DNA of 64,000 bases, taken from contig NZ_CP083564.1 in the NCBI RefSeq assembly GCF_025143985.1, forward strand, positions 2,387,001 to 2,451,000, in the 5' to 3' direction. The stretch comes from Sulfitobacter sp. W027. Lineage in GTDB: Bacteria; Pseudomonadota; Alphaproteobacteria; Rhodobacterales; Rhodobacteraceae. The translations under genes and the position numbers were made by a program. This document shows positions 1-9,131 of the stretch, one piece after another. A model generated the notes under the pieces. That model did not search any database and was not told where the DNA came from. It worked only from the letters and a program-made list of their open reading frames with translations. Each line of letters starts with the position of its first letter. Position 1 is the first letter of the stretch.

Positions 1-831
1 GATTACACCTTCCCCCATTACAACCCGAACCCTGAAGCCATGGAGATGCTGCACGACATGGCCGACAGCGTCCGGGCCTCTGGCGCTGATTTCGCGCTAG
101 GCTTTGACGGTGACGGCGACCGTTGCGGCGTGGTGGACGATGAGGGCGAAGAGATCTTCGCGGACAAGATGGGCGTCATCATGGCCCGCGATCTGGTGAA
201 GCTCTACCCTAACAGCACCTTCGTCGCGGATGTGAAATCGACCGGCCTCTTCGCCTCTGACCCTGAGTTGCAAAAGCATGGGGCCAAAGCCGACTACTGG
301 AAAACAGGCCACAGCCACATGAAACGCCGCGTCAAAGAATTGGGCGCGCTGGCGGGCTTTGAGAAATCCGGCCACTACTTCCTCGCCGAGCCGATTGGTC
401 GCGGCTATGACTGCGGCATGCGCGTCGCGGTGGAAATCTGCAAGCTGATGGACCGCAACCCCGACATGTCCATGTCCGACCTGCGCCGCGCCCTGCCCCA
501 GACCTGGGCCACACCCACCATGTCGCCCTATGCCTCGGACACCGAAAAATACGACATCCTTGATCGTCTGGTTCAAAAACTGGTCGCCAAGGCAGAGGCC
601 GGAGACAAAATCGGCGGGCGCGCGATCGCCGAGGTGATTACGGTAAACGGTGCGCGGGTTATGCTCGACAATGGCGGCTGGGGCCTCGTGCGGGCCTCTT
701 CGAACACGCCTAACTTGGTGGTCGTCTGCGAAAGCCCCGACTCTGAAGCTGAAATGCGCGCCATCTTCGCCGATATCGATGCCGTGATCCGGACCGAGCC
801 GGGCGTGGGCGATTACGATCAGTCTATCTGA
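1..831 (+). CDS. phosphomannomutase/phosphoglucomutase, C-terminal part (gene starts upstream)
   Basis: The reading frame is open from the first base, so this is the 3' part of a longer gene; 276 codons are present of roughly 500 expected. Family knowledge: alpha-D-phosphohexomutases move phosphate between C1 and C6 of mannose or glucose, supplying sugar nucleotides for cell-surface polysaccharide. The metal-binding loop GFDGDGDR lies at codons 34-41. The sugar-binding loop is GFEKSGHYF, and the C-terminal phosphate-binding segment is RASSNTPNLVVV, so domains 2-4 are intact. The internal ATG at 40 is not a credible start because the frame continues upstream with family-like sequence. It converges on trpF across a hairpin. 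Mannose versus glucose preference cannot be decided from sequence. Confidence 0.92.
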   Translation, partial: DYTFPHYNPNPEAMEMLHDMADSVRASGADFALGFDGDGDRCGVVDDEGEEIFADKMGVIMARDLVKLYPNSTFVADVKSTGLFASDPELQKHGAKADYWKTGHSHMKRRVKELGALAGFEKSGHYFLAEPIGRGYDCGMRVAVEICKLMDRNPDMSMSDLRRALPQTWATPTMSPYASDTEKYDILDRLVQKLVAKAEAGDKIGGRAIAEVITVNGARVMLDNGGWGLVRASSNTPNLVVVCESPDSEAEMRAIFADIDAVIRTEPGVGDYDQSI

Positions 832-857
832 TCGCACCATTCTAGGACAAAAAAGAC

Positions 858-890
858 AAAGGTCCGGGGCAATGCCACCGGGCCTTTTTT
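858..890. terminator. bidirectional intrinsic terminator between the phosphohexomutase gene and trpF
   Basis: Ten-base arms (858-867 and 878-887) pair with a single G-U and enclose a ten-base loop. A run of T follows on the plus strand (885-890) and A-rich sequence (849-860) precedes the hairpin, so it can stop transcription from both converging genes. Confidence 0.85.
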
Positions 891-909
891 CGTTGAGAGC
901 GGGGAGGAG

Positions 910-1557
910 TTACTTCAACGCCGCTTCGCAAAAGGCGCGCATCCGCTGCGGATCCTTCACGCCCGGCGCGCTTTCCACGCCTGACGAAACATCGACCTGC
1001 CGCGCTCCGGTGAGGGCAATCGCCTCTCCGACATTGTCCGCGTTCAAGCCGCCTGCGAGCATCCAAGGCTTCGGCCAGCGTCGACCCGCGATCAGCCGCC
1101 AGTCGAAGGCCAGCCCGTTCCCGCCCGGCAGCACTGCGTCCTTAGGCGGTTTGGCGTCTACTAGAAGCTGATCTGCCACGGTCACATAGTCGTTCAGCGC
1201 GGCCAAGTCGTCCCGATCGGCAACGCCAATGGCTTTCATCACCGGCAAACCATAGCGGGCCTTCACCTCAGCCACCCGGGCCGGGCTTTCGCTGCCGTGA
1301 AGCTGTAGCATGTCGAGAAAGGGTACGGCTGCGAGCAACGTATCCAGCGCCGCATCATCCGCATTAACGGTCAGCGCAACTTTGCAGATGCCATCCGGCA
1401 CCGCCTCTGTCATATGCGCTGCCGCCTCCAGCGATAGATCCCGAGGCGACTTCTCGAAAAAGACGAACCCCAACGTACGCGCCCCGGCCAAAAGGGCCGC
1501 AGGCACATCGGCGGGGTCGGTCAAACCGCAGATTTTAACATTGATATTCTCAGGCAT
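910..1557 (-). CDS. trpF: phosphoribosylanthranilate isomerase
   Basis: TrpF converts N-(5-phosphoribosyl)anthranilate to the carboxyphenylamino-deoxyribulose phosphate, the third step of tryptophan synthesis. The 215-residue protein is a typical single-domain TIM barrel. The N-terminal [11 protein letters not shown] strand carries the catalytic cysteine, [12 protein letters not shown] and LQLHG are family segments, and DVSSGVES near the C terminus carries the catalytic aspartate and part of the phosphate site. It begins nine bases after lapA, so it is probably the last gene of the ihfB-lapA-trpF transcript. That arrangement is common in alphaproteobacteria, where trpF is separated from trpBA or followed by it; no trpB is seen here. 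Confidence 0.95.
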   Translation of the reverse strand: MPENINVKICGLTDPADVPAALLAGARTLGFVFFEKSPRDLSLEAAAHMTEAVPDGICKVALTVNADDAALDTLLAAVPFLDMLQLHGSESPARVAEVKARYGLPVMKAIGVADRDDLAALNDYVTVADQLLVDAKPPKDAVLPGGNGLAFDWRLIAGRRWPKPWMLAGGLNADNVGEAIALTGARQVDVSSGVESAPGVKDPQRMRAFCEAALK

Positions 1558-1566
1558 ATGAGGGGA

Positions 1567-1917
1567 TTAGCCTGCTTCGTCCAGCAGCGCCAGAACCTCG
1601 TCTTTGCCCTGATGCTTCTCTGCCTTGAGGCGGATGACTTCCCGCTCCAACCGGCGCCGCTCGCGGGCCTGACGGGCCAGTTCGGCGCGGTGACCATGCT
1701 CGCGGATCCATTCCCAAACGAAGCCAACCAGCAGGCCCACGATGATCCCACCAAGGATCACGATAAAGAGCGGCAGTTGCACCGATGGGTTTACCGCGAA
1801 CCACCCTGAGATTTCGGTCGGAAGCACCTGGAGCGTTACGATATTGCGGTTTGCCAAGGCAACAGAAACCAGCGCCACCGCGAAGAGCGCGATGCAGGCG
1901 TAACGGATATAACGCAT
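1567..1917 (-). CDS. lapA: LapA-domain (DUF1049) inner-membrane protein
   Basis: This 116-residue membrane protein has two predicted transmembrane helices (about residues 5-22 and 48-68), then a charged helical, probably coiled-coil, cytoplasmic tail rich in Arg, Glu and Lys. That layout is the LapA/YciS family, which in enterobacteria takes part in lipopolysaccharide assembly and control of LpxC turnover. The role here is inferred from the family. Its ATG shares one base with the ihfB stop codon (TGATG), so translation is likely coupled. trpF follows nine bases later. Confidence 0.88.
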   Translation of the reverse strand: MRYIRYACIALFAVALVSVALANRNIVTLQVLPTEISGWFAVNPSVQLPLFIVILGGIIVGLLVGFVWEWIREHGHRAELARQARERRRLEREVIRLKAEKHQGKDEVLALLDEAG

Positions 1918-2201
1918 CAGCTTTTCCCGTTCAGGCGGTCGCGCAGCAGCTTGCCAGTCTTAAAGAAGGGCACATGTTTTTCTTCGACATTCACTGTCTC
2001 ACCGGTGCGTGGATTACGGCCCACCCGGGCATCGCGCTTTTTCACTGAGAACGCGCCGAAACCGCGCAGTTCGACACGATCACCGCGCGACATGGCGCCC
2101 GTGATCTCATCGAAGACGGTGTTTACGATCCGCTCAACATCACGCTGATAAAGATGCGGATTGTCGTCAGCGATCTTCTGGATCAGTTCCGACCGGATCA
2201 T
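1917..2201 (-). CDS. ihfB: integration host factor subunit beta
   Basis: A 94-residue HU/IHF-family DNA-bending protein. IHF-beta pairs with IHF-alpha (not in this window) and bends specific sites in promoters, origins and phage att sites. The family signature is visible: the dimerisation helices in the first 45 residues, then [21 protein letters not shown], whose beta arm carries the intercalating proline (NPRTG). [11 protein letters not shown] is the typical start of the beta subunit. It heads the ihfB-lapA-trpF transcript and lies downstream of rpsA on the same strand. The 285-base gap with a strong hairpin after rpsA argues for its own promoter. Confidence 0.95.
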   Translation of the reverse strand: MIRSELIQKIADDNPHLYQRDVERIVNTVFDEITGAMSRGDRVELRGFGAFSVKKRDARVGRNPRTGETVNVEEKHVPFFKTGKLLRDRLNGKS

Positions 2202-2422
2202 GGCACGTCCCCCGAGAATTTATTGATGTCTTACGCGACTATAGGAAATAACGCTCCACTCGGGAAGGTGTTCCGATTGCGCTGCGATAGATTTTTCGCA
2301 GCGAAACCCCTGTTTTATCGGCTTTTTTCCGCCGCTGCCCTCCCAGAAAAGCCTTAAGGCGCAAGGCAATGGCTCCTTCGCCTCAAGACACCGCCCCGAT
2401 TCGAGCGGCCCCCGAGAACAGC

Positions 2423-2454
2423 AAAAGGCCCCGCATGTTGCAATGCGGGGCCTT
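2423..2454 (-). terminator. rpsA intrinsic terminator
   Basis: A perfect 12-bp stem (2425-2436 with 2443-2454) has a six-base loop and, read on the minus strand, ends in four T. It lies 33 bases after the rpsA stop codon and separates rpsA from ihfB. Confidence 0.88.
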
Positions 2455-2486
2455 CGTTAACGTGACACATTCAACGTGGAATGTGC

Positions 2487-4163
2487 TTACTCGTCGTCGC
2501 CCTTCAGCGCCGCACCAAGGATGTCGCCCAAGCTCGCGCCGGAGTCGGAGGAACCGTACTGCTGTACCGCCTCTTTCTCTTCTGCGATCTCACGCGCCTT
2601 GATCGAAACGCCCAGACGGTGTGCCTTGGCATCGACATTGGTGATGCGCACGTCGACCTTGTCACCGACCGAGAAACGCTCAGGGCGCTGTTCGGCACGG
2701 TCACGGCTGAGGTCGGAACGACGGATGAAGCTCTTCATGCCTTCGTATTCGACTTCGATGCCACCTTCTTCGATGGAGGTCACGTTCACAGTCACGATCG
2801 AGCCGCGCTTCACGCCGCCAACCGCTTCAGCGAACTTGTCACCGCCGACGTTCTTGATCGAGAGCGAGATACGCTCTTTCTCAACGTCGACTTCGGAGAC
2901 AACGGCCTGAACCACGTCACCTTTGCGGTAGTCCTGGATCGCCTCTTCGCCGCGCTGGTCCCAGCTGAGGTCGGAGAGGTGAACCATGCCGTCGATGTCG
3001 CCCGGCAGGCCAACGAACAGACCGAATTCGGTGATGTTCTTGACTTCGCCCTCGACTTCGGTGCCCTCGGGGTGTGTTTCAGCGAACACTTCCCATGGGT
3101 TGCGCATGGTCTGCTTGAGACCAAGGGAAACACGGCGCTTGGCACCGTCGATTTCCAGCACCATGACTTCAACTTCTTGCGAAGTGGACACGATCTTGCC
3201 GGGGTGCACGTTCTTTTTGGTCCAAGACATCTCGGACACGTGAACGAGACCTTCGACACCCGGCTCCAGCTCGACGAACGCGCCGTAGTCGGTGATGTTG
3301 GTCACGCGGCCAGTGTGCACCGACTCGAGCGGGTACTTGGCGCCAACCAGATCCCACGGATCTTCCTGCAGCTGCTTCATGCCGAGGCTGATGCGGTGGG
3401 TCTCTTTGTTGATCTTGATGACCTGAACCTTGATGGTCTCGCCAATCGCCAAGATCTCGGACGGGTGGTTGACCCGACGCCATGCCATGTCGGTGACGTG
3501 CAAGAGGCCGTCAACGCCGCCAAGGTCAACAAACGCACCGTATTCGGTGATGTTCTTGACCACACCATCGACGGTCTGACCTTCGGTCAGGTTGCCAATG
3601 ACTTCGGCACGCTGTTCGGCGCGGGACTCTTCGAGGATCGCACGGCGCGAAACCACGATGTTGCCACGACGGCGGTCCATCTTGAGGATCTGGAACGGCT
3701 GCTTGAGACCCATGAGCGGGCCCGCGTCGCGCACGGGGCGGACGTCGACTTGGCTGCCGGGCAGGAACGCAACTGCGCCGCCGAGGTCGACGGTGAAGCC
3801 ACCTTTGACACGGCCAAAGATCGCGCCTTCGACACGCTCTTCTGCGGCATAGGCTTTTTCCAGACGATCCCAGGCTTCCTCACGGCGGGCCATTTCGCGG
3901 CTGATGACAGCTTCGCCACGCGCGTTTTCGACTTGGCGAAGGAAAACTTCGACTTCGTCGCCAACTTCGATTTTGGGGGATTCGCCGGGATCAGCAAATT
4001 CTTTGAGCTCAACGCGGCCTTCCATTTTGTAGCCGACGTCGATGATGGCTTGGCCCGCTTCGACAGCGATCACCTTGCCTTTGACGACTGTGCCCTCTTG
4101 GGGCGTGTCCATTTCGAAGCTTTCGTTCAGAAGCGCTTCGAATTCGTCCATTGCTTTAGTCAT
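2487..4163 (-). CDS. rpsA: 30S ribosomal protein S1
   Basis: S1 is the large RNA-binding ribosomal protein that docks mRNAs at the 30S platform. The 558-residue product has six consecutive S1 (OB-fold) repeats. Repeated cores such as NITEYGAFVDLGG, NITDYGAFVELEP and NITEFGLFVGLPG mark repeats 3 to 5. The acidic C-terminal tail ends in GDDE. Length and repeat number match the alphaproteobacterial protein. An AAGGA lies about 13 bases before the ATG, a loose spacing that is not unusual for rpsA leaders. In most Rhodobacterales rpsA directly follows cmk; here it is separated from cmk and inverted. A long antisense ORF over the gene is a codon-bias shadow. Confidence 0.97.
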   Translation of the reverse strand: MTKAMDEFEALLNESFEMDTPQEGTVVKGKVIAVEAGQAIIDVGYKMEGRVELKEFADPGESPKIEVGDEVEVFLRQVENARGEAVISREMARREEAWDRLEKAYAAEERVEGAIFGRVKGGFTVDLGGAVAFLPGSQVDVRPVRDAGPLMGLKQPFQILKMDRRRGNIVVSRRAILEESRAEQRAEVIGNLTEGQTVDGVVKNITEYGAFVDLGGVDGLLHVTDMAWRRVNHPSEILAIGETIKVQVIKINKETHRISLGMKQLQEDPWDLVGAKYPLESVHTGRVTNITDYGAFVELEPGVEGLVHVSEMSWTKKNVHPGKIVSTSQEVEVMVLEIDGAKRRVSLGLKQTMRNPWEVFAETHPEGTEVEGEVKNITEFGLFVGLPGDIDGMVHLSDLSWDQRGEEAIQDYRKGDVVQAVVSEVDVEKERISLSIKNVGGDKFAEAVGGVKRGSIVTVNVTSIEEGGIEVEYEGMKSFIRRSDLSRDRAEQRPERFSVGDKVDVRITNVDAKAHRLGVSIKAREIAEEKEAVQQYGSSDSGASLGDILGAALKGDDE

Positions 4164-4311
4164 GTAGCTTTTCGTATCCTTATCAAATGTTTCTGGCCGT
4201 GCGGTTGTCTCCGCCGGTCTGGAGTTGCAATTGGTCGTCGTGGTGGCACTGTGCAGAAAGCGCCGGAGAAACTCCGAAGCAAAGGCACAGCGGTGAACCC
4301 GCAGCCGAACG

Positions 4312-4342
4312 CAAACAAAAGAGGGCCGGTTGGTACCGACCC
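4312..4342 (-). terminator. terminator-like hairpin inside the predicted rpsA leader
   Basis: On the minus strand an 8-bp stem (4335-4342 with 4323-4330, one G-U pair) closes a four-base loop and is followed by TCTTTTGTTTG. It lies about 45 to 70 bases downstream of the predicted start from the promoter at 4391-4419 and about 150 bases before the rpsA start codon. It could attenuate rpsA, or end a short separate RNA. Confidence 0.55.
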
Positions 4343-4390
4343 TGCCCGTTATATCGCGCCCGAAGCTGTAACCGCCCCTTAGACAGGGCG

Positions 4391-4419
4391 CGTATAGGCT
4401 AATTTTATCGCTCCTGCAA
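4391..4419 (-). promoter_or_regulatory. candidate sigma-70 promoter for rpsA
   Basis: Read on the minus strand: TTGCAG, a 17-base spacer, then TATACG. The -10 matches consensus at four of six positions and the spacer is optimal; the -35 keeps the TTG favoured by alphaproteobacterial promoters. It gives a leader of about 220 bases. Confidence 0.5.
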
Positions 4420-4745
4420 GGGCTATGCGTGCGTATGGCGGGTGATATGCAGAGGTCTGCTGGCTGCGACTGATGCGGGATGTGGTGAAAATAGAGGGTG
4501 CGTGGAACGGTTCACGGAAGCGGGCAAGACTGACAGGGTACGCTCCACCCGGCTTGTCACCAAGCGCGCTCCACGACGCCTTGAGGGAACAGCTCTCATG
4601 ACAGCCGCAGCCCCCCCCTGCCCTCACCCGATCGCCTGACCGAATAGACGGGACTGCCATCTACCGACGTGCGACCAAACCTGCTCCGCGCCGCCCGAGA
4701 GTGCGCAAACACTTCCCCCATGACCGCCGCGGAACCTCCTGTACT

Positions 4746-5507
4746 TCAGCCGACCGACCCGCCCCATCCGGCACCCAGACCCGGTGTCGGCTTGGGCAAA
4801 TCAGCGAGATCGCCTTCGGCAAGTTCGCTGCCTTGGAAGCTGGCCAGATCCTCGACAAACTCCCACAGGCGCAAGAAAGTATAGTCGACCTTGGCCAGTT
4901 CTTCCGCCACCAGTGCCGGGTTCGACCGATCGAGTGCGCGTAAGTCCCGCATTAAGTCACCAACCATAGGCTTGATCTCCTGCGCGCATTCCTCGGAAAA
5001 CCGCCGCAGGACACTTTGAACCTCAGAGCGTTTCTGCTCCTGCGTGGTAATGCCAAGTTGCAGCGCCGTCTTTTGCAAGGCGTTAAAGGCCGAGCGCCGC
5101 AAAGTGCTTTGCGAAAGCTCATCCTTGGCGATGTAATCACTACACCCGCCTCGCAGCGCTTCGATTGCTACATCGGTTTGATCCGTCCCGGTGACCATCA
5201 CGGTTGCCACGGCGCCGTTCTGCGAATGGGTCCGGATCATCTGCAGCCCACGCAGCCCGTCCCCATCGGGAAGGTTGTAATCCAACAGGATCAGGTCAAA
5301 TGCCCCCTCATCCAACTGCTGAGCGAGCGCGGCGAGGCTCTCTGCCTCAAACATCCGGATGGGAAAGTCGAGCCCACCGCAAAGCCGTTTGATCCGCATC
5401 CGGTCAAAACGCTGATCGTCCACGATCAGGATACGCACCGCAGTGCCCGGCGCAGCCCTGCCGTCTGCCGCATCGCTCGCGCCGGTCTCTTGCCTTGCCA
5501 CGCTCAT
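4746..5507 (-). CDS. response regulator with C-terminal helical extension
   Basis: A 253-residue protein. Residues about 24-145 form a receiver domain: the acidic pair in ILIVDDQRFDR, the phosphoacceptor aspartate in LILLDYNLPDGDG, the switch threonine in VMVTGTD, and the conserved lysine in YIAKDE. No DNA-binding, GGDEF, EAL or methylesterase domain follows. The last ~100 residues are mostly helical and rich in Glu, Arg and Leu, which could be a dimerisation or protein-interaction segment. No histidine kinase is adjacent, so it is an orphan regulator whose output cannot be read from sequence. The nearest kinase gene is at the far end of the window, too far to link. Confidence 0.82.
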   Translation of the reverse strand: MSVARQETGASDAADGRAAPGTAVRILIVDDQRFDRMRIKRLCGGLDFPIRMFEAESLAALAQQLDEGAFDLILLDYNLPDGDGLRGLQMIRTHSQNGAVATVMVTGTDQTDVAIEALRGGCSDYIAKDELSQSTLRRSAFNALQKTALQLGITTQEQKRSEVQSVLRRFSEECAQEIKPMVGDLMRDLRALDRSNPALVAEELAKVDYTFLRLWEFVEDLASFQGSELAEGDLADLPKPTPGLGAGWGGSVG

Positions 5508-5637
5508 CAGCCGTCCCCCTGCATTGCCCCGACATCTAGGCGCATGGAGCCTAACAAATGATTAACCCCCACCTAATCGCCGCCGCTCCTGCAGAGGAAT
5601 GTTGCGGTGACGCGGCGGGGCCGCTACATGAGCCGCC

Positions 5638-6339
5638 ATGAGTGAAACAGAACGCCCCCGCCGCAACTTCTATGGCCGCCTCAAAGGCAAATCCCTCAAG
5701 AAGTCGCAAAAGACCTATATCGACGAAGACCTCGACGCGCTGTCGCCGGGGGCCGTTGATTGGGAGAGCAATCCCGACCGTACACCGCTGGACCTCGAAA
5801 CGCTGTTTGGCGGGCGTAAGGTCTGGCTCGAAATCGGCTTTGGCGGTGGTGAGCATTTGGTGCATCAGGCGGGGCAGAACCCCGACGTGGGCATCATCGG
5901 CTGCGAGCCCTACATCAACGGCGTCGCCATGTTGCTGGGGAAAATCCGGCGGGCGGGCGTGGATAACCTCGCGATCCACCCCGGTGACGTGCGCGATATG
6001 TTCGATGTGCTGCCCGAAGCCTCCATCGACCGGGCGTTCCTGCTCTACCCCGACCCTTGGCCAAAAACCCGCCACCACCGCCGCCGCTTTGTCACGCCCG
6101 AGCATCTGGAGCCACTGGCCCGCGTGTTGAAACCCGGCGCGATCTTCCGCGTGGCGACCGATATCGAAGACTACGTCCGCCAGACCCTCGAACAGGTGCC
6201 ACAACACGGGTTTGACTGGCTGGCCGAAGGGCCGGACGACTGGCGCGCGCCGTGGGACGATTGGATTTCGACCCGCTATGAGCAGAAAGCACTGCGCGAG
6301 GGGCGCACCCCGCATTACCTGACCTTCCGCAAACGCTGA
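5638..6339 (+). CDS. trmB: tRNA (guanine-N7-)-methyltransferase
   Basis: TrmB methylates N7 of guanine 46 in tRNA variable loops using S-adenosylmethionine. The 233-residue Rossmann-fold protein shows the SAM motif LEIGFGGGEHL, followed by IGCEPYINGVA at the end of beta-2. The catalytic segment LLYPDPWPKTRHHRRRF is the TrmB signature, and the C-terminal TRYEQKALREGR motif binds substrate. In several Roseobacters trmB sits next to metK, the SAM synthase gene; here it stands alone about 4 kb away. It is divergent from the response regulator gene, with about 130 bases between them. Confidence 0.95.
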   Translation: MSETERPRRNFYGRLKGKSLKKSQKTYIDEDLDALSPGAVDWESNPDRTPLDLETLFGGRKVWLEIGFGGGEHLVHQAGQNPDVGIIGCEPYINGVAMLLGKIRRAGVDNLAIHPGDVRDMFDVLPEASIDRAFLLYPDPWPKTRHHRRRFVTPEHLEPLARVLKPGAIFRVATDIEDYVRQTLEQVPQHGFDWLAEGPDDWRAPWDDWISTRYEQKALREGRTPHYLTFRKR

Positions 6340-6445
6340 GTCCGAACGCCTGATACCACCCTGATTACAATCCATTGCACGCGCGGCGATGGACGCTGCC
6401 GCCGGCCTGCGATAATAGGGGCCTCAAGCAGATTAGAGGTACCTC

Positions 6446-7798
6446 ATGTCCAGTCACGGCAGCCCCATTCCCATGTTATCGCGCGCCTGCGGGCCGCTTA
6501 GCGGCACCGCCGAGGTGCCCGGCGACAAGTCGATCTCACACCGCAGCCTGATCCTTGGCGCCATGGCCGTGGGCGAGACCACGATCACCGGGCTTTTGGA
6601 AGGGCAAGACGTGCTCGACACCGCCAAGGCGATGCGGGCTTTCGGGGCCGAGGTGATTGACCACGGCGGCGGCTCTTATTCCGTGCACGGCGTTGGCGTC
6701 GGCGGCTTTGCTGAGCCGGATAATGTGATCGATTGCGGCAATTCCGGTACCGGCGTGCGCCTGCTGATGGGGGCCATGGCCACCTCTCCGATCTCGGTCA
6801 CCTTCACCGGCGACGCCAGCCTCAACAGCCGCCCGATGGCGCGGGTAACCGACCCGTTGGCGTTATTTGGCACGCAATCTGTAGGCCGCGCCGGGGGCCG
6901 CTTGCCGATGACCCTTGTGGGCGCGGCTGAGCCTGTGCCGGTGCGCTATACTGTCCCGGTCCCTTCCGCACAGGTTAAATCCGCCGTGCTACTAGCCGGG
7001 CTGAATGCCCCCGGCAAAACCGTGGTGATCGAGGCCGAAGCCACCCGCGATCATACCGAGCGGATGCTGGCAGGCTTCGGTGCCGAGATCACGGTCGAAG
7101 AAACGGACGAAGGCCGCGTCATCACCCTGACCGGCCAGCCCGAGTTGAAACCGCAACATATCGACGTGCCGCGCGACCCCTCCTCTGCCGCCTTCCCCGT
7201 TTGCGCGGCGCTGATCGTCCCCGGATCGGACGTACTTGTCCCCGGCATCGGGCTGAACCCCACGCGGGCGGGGCTGTTCACAACCCTGCGCGAGATGGGC
7301 GCGGATCTGACCTACGAAAACGAGCGGACCGAGGGCGGCGAGCCTGTGGCTGACCTGCGCGCGAAATTCTCCCCCAATCTTTATGGCATCGAAGTTCCGC
7401 CCGCGCGCGCGGCAAGCATGATCGACGAATACCCCGTGCTCTCGGTCGTGGCGGCCTGTGCGACGGGCGACACCTTGATGCGCGGCGTCAAGGAATTGCG
7501 GGTCAAGGAAAGCGACCGGATCGAGGCCATGGCCAGCGGGCTGCGCGCCAATGGGGTCGAGGTCGAAGACGGGCCGGATTGGTGGATCGTCAAAGGGTTG
7601 GGCCACGGCAATATCCCCGGGGGTGCGACCTGCCAAAGCCATCTCGACCACCGCATCGCCATGTCGTTCTTGATCCTCGGCATGGTCGCGCAACAGCCGG
7701 TGAAGGTGGATGACGGCGGCCCCATCGCCACGTCTTTCCCGATTTTCGAGCCTCTAATGGCGTCTTTGGGGGCACAGGTCGAACGGCTGCCTGCGTGA
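6446..7798 (+). CDS. aroA: 3-phosphoshikimate 1-carboxyvinyltransferase (EPSP synthase)
   Basis: AroA joins phosphoenolpyruvate to shikimate 3-phosphate, the sixth step of the shikimate pathway to aromatic amino acids. The protein has 450 residues. The N-terminal [15 protein letters not shown] carries the substrate-binding lysine, [16 protein letters not shown] is the PEP loop, and [17 protein letters not shown] is the second signature. A GNSGTG loop followed by alanine-type residues resembles class II EPSP synthases of alphaproteobacteria, which tolerate glyphosate; this is a family-level inference. GAGG lies six bases before the ATG. The stop overlaps the next gene's GTG. Confidence 0.96.
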   Translation: MSSHGSPIPMLSRACGPLSGTAEVPGDKSISHRSLILGAMAVGETTITGLLEGQDVLDTAKAMRAFGAEVIDHGGGSYSVHGVGVGGFAEPDNVIDCGNSGTGVRLLMGAMATSPISVTFTGDASLNSRPMARVTDPLALFGTQSVGRAGGRLPMTLVGAAEPVPVRYTVPVPSAQVKSAVLLAGLNAPGKTVVIEAEATRDHTERMLAGFGAEITVEETDEGRVITLTGQPELKPQHIDVPRDPSSAAFPVCAALIVPGSDVLVPGIGLNPTRAGLFTTLREMGADLTYENERTEGGEPVADLRAKFSPNLYGIEVPPARAASMIDEYPVLSVVAACATGDTLMRGVKELRVKESDRIEAMASGLRANGVEVEDGPDWWIVKGLGHGNIPGGATCQSHLDHRIAMSFLILGMVAQQPVKVDDGGPIATSFPIFEPLMASLGAQVERLPA

Positions 7799-8298
7799 CA
7801 GGGGAAAGGCTCATTTGGCTCAGCTTTTGTTCCGCGTTGGCCTTTGCCGCCCTTGCGGGCTTTGCCGAAACCCAGTTGCGCGCGGCGGGCATGGGGGTCT
7901 TGGACGGGCGGCTTTGGGGCTATGATCTGGCCGAGGCACGCGCCTATCTCGCCGCTCTCAGGCCGCGCCAAACCGCACTTTACCTCGGCCAGTTTCGACT
8001 GGCTGACACGGCCTTCCCCGCGCTTCTGGCGCTGGCATTGCTGCTGTGGTTTCGGCGCTGGTGTGCAGGCGGGCTTCGGCTGGCGCTGACGCTAGCTGTC
8101 GCACTCTACCTCGGGGCGGATTACACCGAGAATATGCTGATCGCGCGGCTGGTTGAACTGGGGCCAGAACGGTTGACTGAACAAGCGGTTGCGACCGCCA
8201 GCCTGTTTACGCAGGTAAAGTGGACAATACTGGCCGCCTGTTTCGGAGCAGCCCTGTTACTTGGCCTGCGGGCGCGCAACGAAAGGAATGTGCAATGA
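7795..8298 (+). CDS. small membrane protein of the aroA-cmk operon
   Basis: A 167-residue protein of unknown function with four likely transmembrane helices (about residues 8-26, 70-86, 90-108 and 138-158) and a periplasmic or cytoplasmic loop rich in Arg and Tyr. Translation starts at a GTG overlapping the aroA stop (GTGA), and its own stop overlaps the cmk ATG (ATGA). It is therefore the coupled middle gene of aroA-X-cmk. I do not recognise a named family. The conserved placement suggests a real gene, but there is no basis for assigning a shikimate or nucleotide role. Confidence 0.8.
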   Translation: MTGERLIWLSFCSALAFAALAGFAETQLRAAGMGVLDGRLWGYDLAEARAYLAALRPRQTALYLGQFRLADTAFPALLALALLLWFRRWCAGGLRLALTLAVALYLGADYTENMLIARLVELGPERLTEQAVATASLFTQVKWTILAACFGAALLLGLRARNERNVQ

Positions 8299-8930
8299 CG
8301 AAGAGTACAAATGGCGGCATGACCGTGGCCATCGACGGCCCTGCGGCAGCGGGCAAAGGCACGGTCGCCAAGGCCGTCGCAGCGCATTTCGGATTTGCGC
8401 ATCTCGACACCGGGCTTTTGTACCGCGCGGTGGCTGCGAAAACCCTCACGGGGATGGACCCCGAAAAGGCCGCACAGACGCTCGCCCCTGTCGATCTCGA
8501 AGACCCCAGCCTGCGCAATCCGGACGTGGCGCAGGAAGCCAGCAAAGTGGCCGTGATCCCAGCGGTGCGCGCCGCCCTCGTGCGGTTCCAACGCAGCTTT
8601 GCCGCCCGCGCGGGCGGTGCGGTGCTGGACGGTCGCGACATCGGCACAGTGATCTGCCCCGATGCGCCGGTGAAACTTTTCATCACCGCTAGCCCCGAAG
8701 TGCGCGCAGAGCGCCGCTTTGCCGAGCTTTCGAGCAAGGGAATTGAGATCTCTTATGAAACCGTCTTGGAAGACGTCAAACAGCGCGACCTGCGCGACAT
8801 GAGCCGCGACCAAGCACCACTGAAACCCGCAGCGGATGCCAAGCAGATCGACACGACTGAAATGGCGATTGAAGATGCGGTAGCCGCTGCAGTGGCTTTG
8901 GTCGAGGCCAAGTTGGCCGACCGGGGGTAA
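8295..8930 (+). CDS. cmk: (d)CMP kinase
   Basis: Cytidylate kinase phosphorylates CMP and dCMP with ATP. The Walker A loop is [26 protein letters not shown] and [14 protein letters not shown] are CMP-binding segments, and [12 protein letters not shown] is the lid region. The ATG at 8295 was chosen because AAGGA lies seven bases upstream and because it forms an ATGA overlap with the preceding stop; the longer frame from 8220 would overlap the upstream gene deeply. This gives 211 residues, normal for the family. rpsA, the usual next gene in this clade, is absent downstream. Confidence 0.95.
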   Translation: MTKSTNGGMTVAIDGPAAAGKGTVAKAVAAHFGFAHLDTGLLYRAVAAKTLTGMDPEKAAQTLAPVDLEDPSLRNPDVAQEASKVAVIPAVRAALVRFQRSFAARAGGAVLDGRDIGTVICPDAPVKLFITASPEVRAERRFAELSSKGIEISYETVLEDVKQRDLRDMSRDQAPLKPAADAKQIDTTEMAIEDAVAAAVALVEAKLADRG

Positions 8931-9131
8931 ATGCCGCCAATACTAAAGAGAGGACGCGACTGCAGCCTCAGTATTCTGCAGTACGGATAAGCGTTTAAGG
9001 CCTCGAAGTGCAGCGTAAGCTTCGAGCCTTCCCCTACCACAGGCTGCACCACAATACTCATGTCAGACGATACCACTTTACAGTCTGAAATGCCTGTGGC
9101 TGCCTAGACCAAAGATCGGAAAGGTATTCTC

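Larger units (their letters stand above)
4164..4745. other. 582-base non-coding region: rpsA leader and intergenic space
   Basis: No convincing gene is seen on either strand; short ORFs here lack family resemblance and ribosome-binding sites. The region holds a candidate minus-strand promoter (4391-4419), a terminator-like hairpin in the predicted leader (4312-4342), and the roughly 220-base 5' leader of rpsA. The part from about 4440 to 4745 has no structure I can name. Confidence 0.6.

Noticed and set aside
2481..4382. 633-codon plus-strand ORF opposite rpsA
   Set aside because: It is the complement of a strongly biased ribosomal-protein gene. It has no family motif, and the minus-strand S1 repeats are unmistakable.
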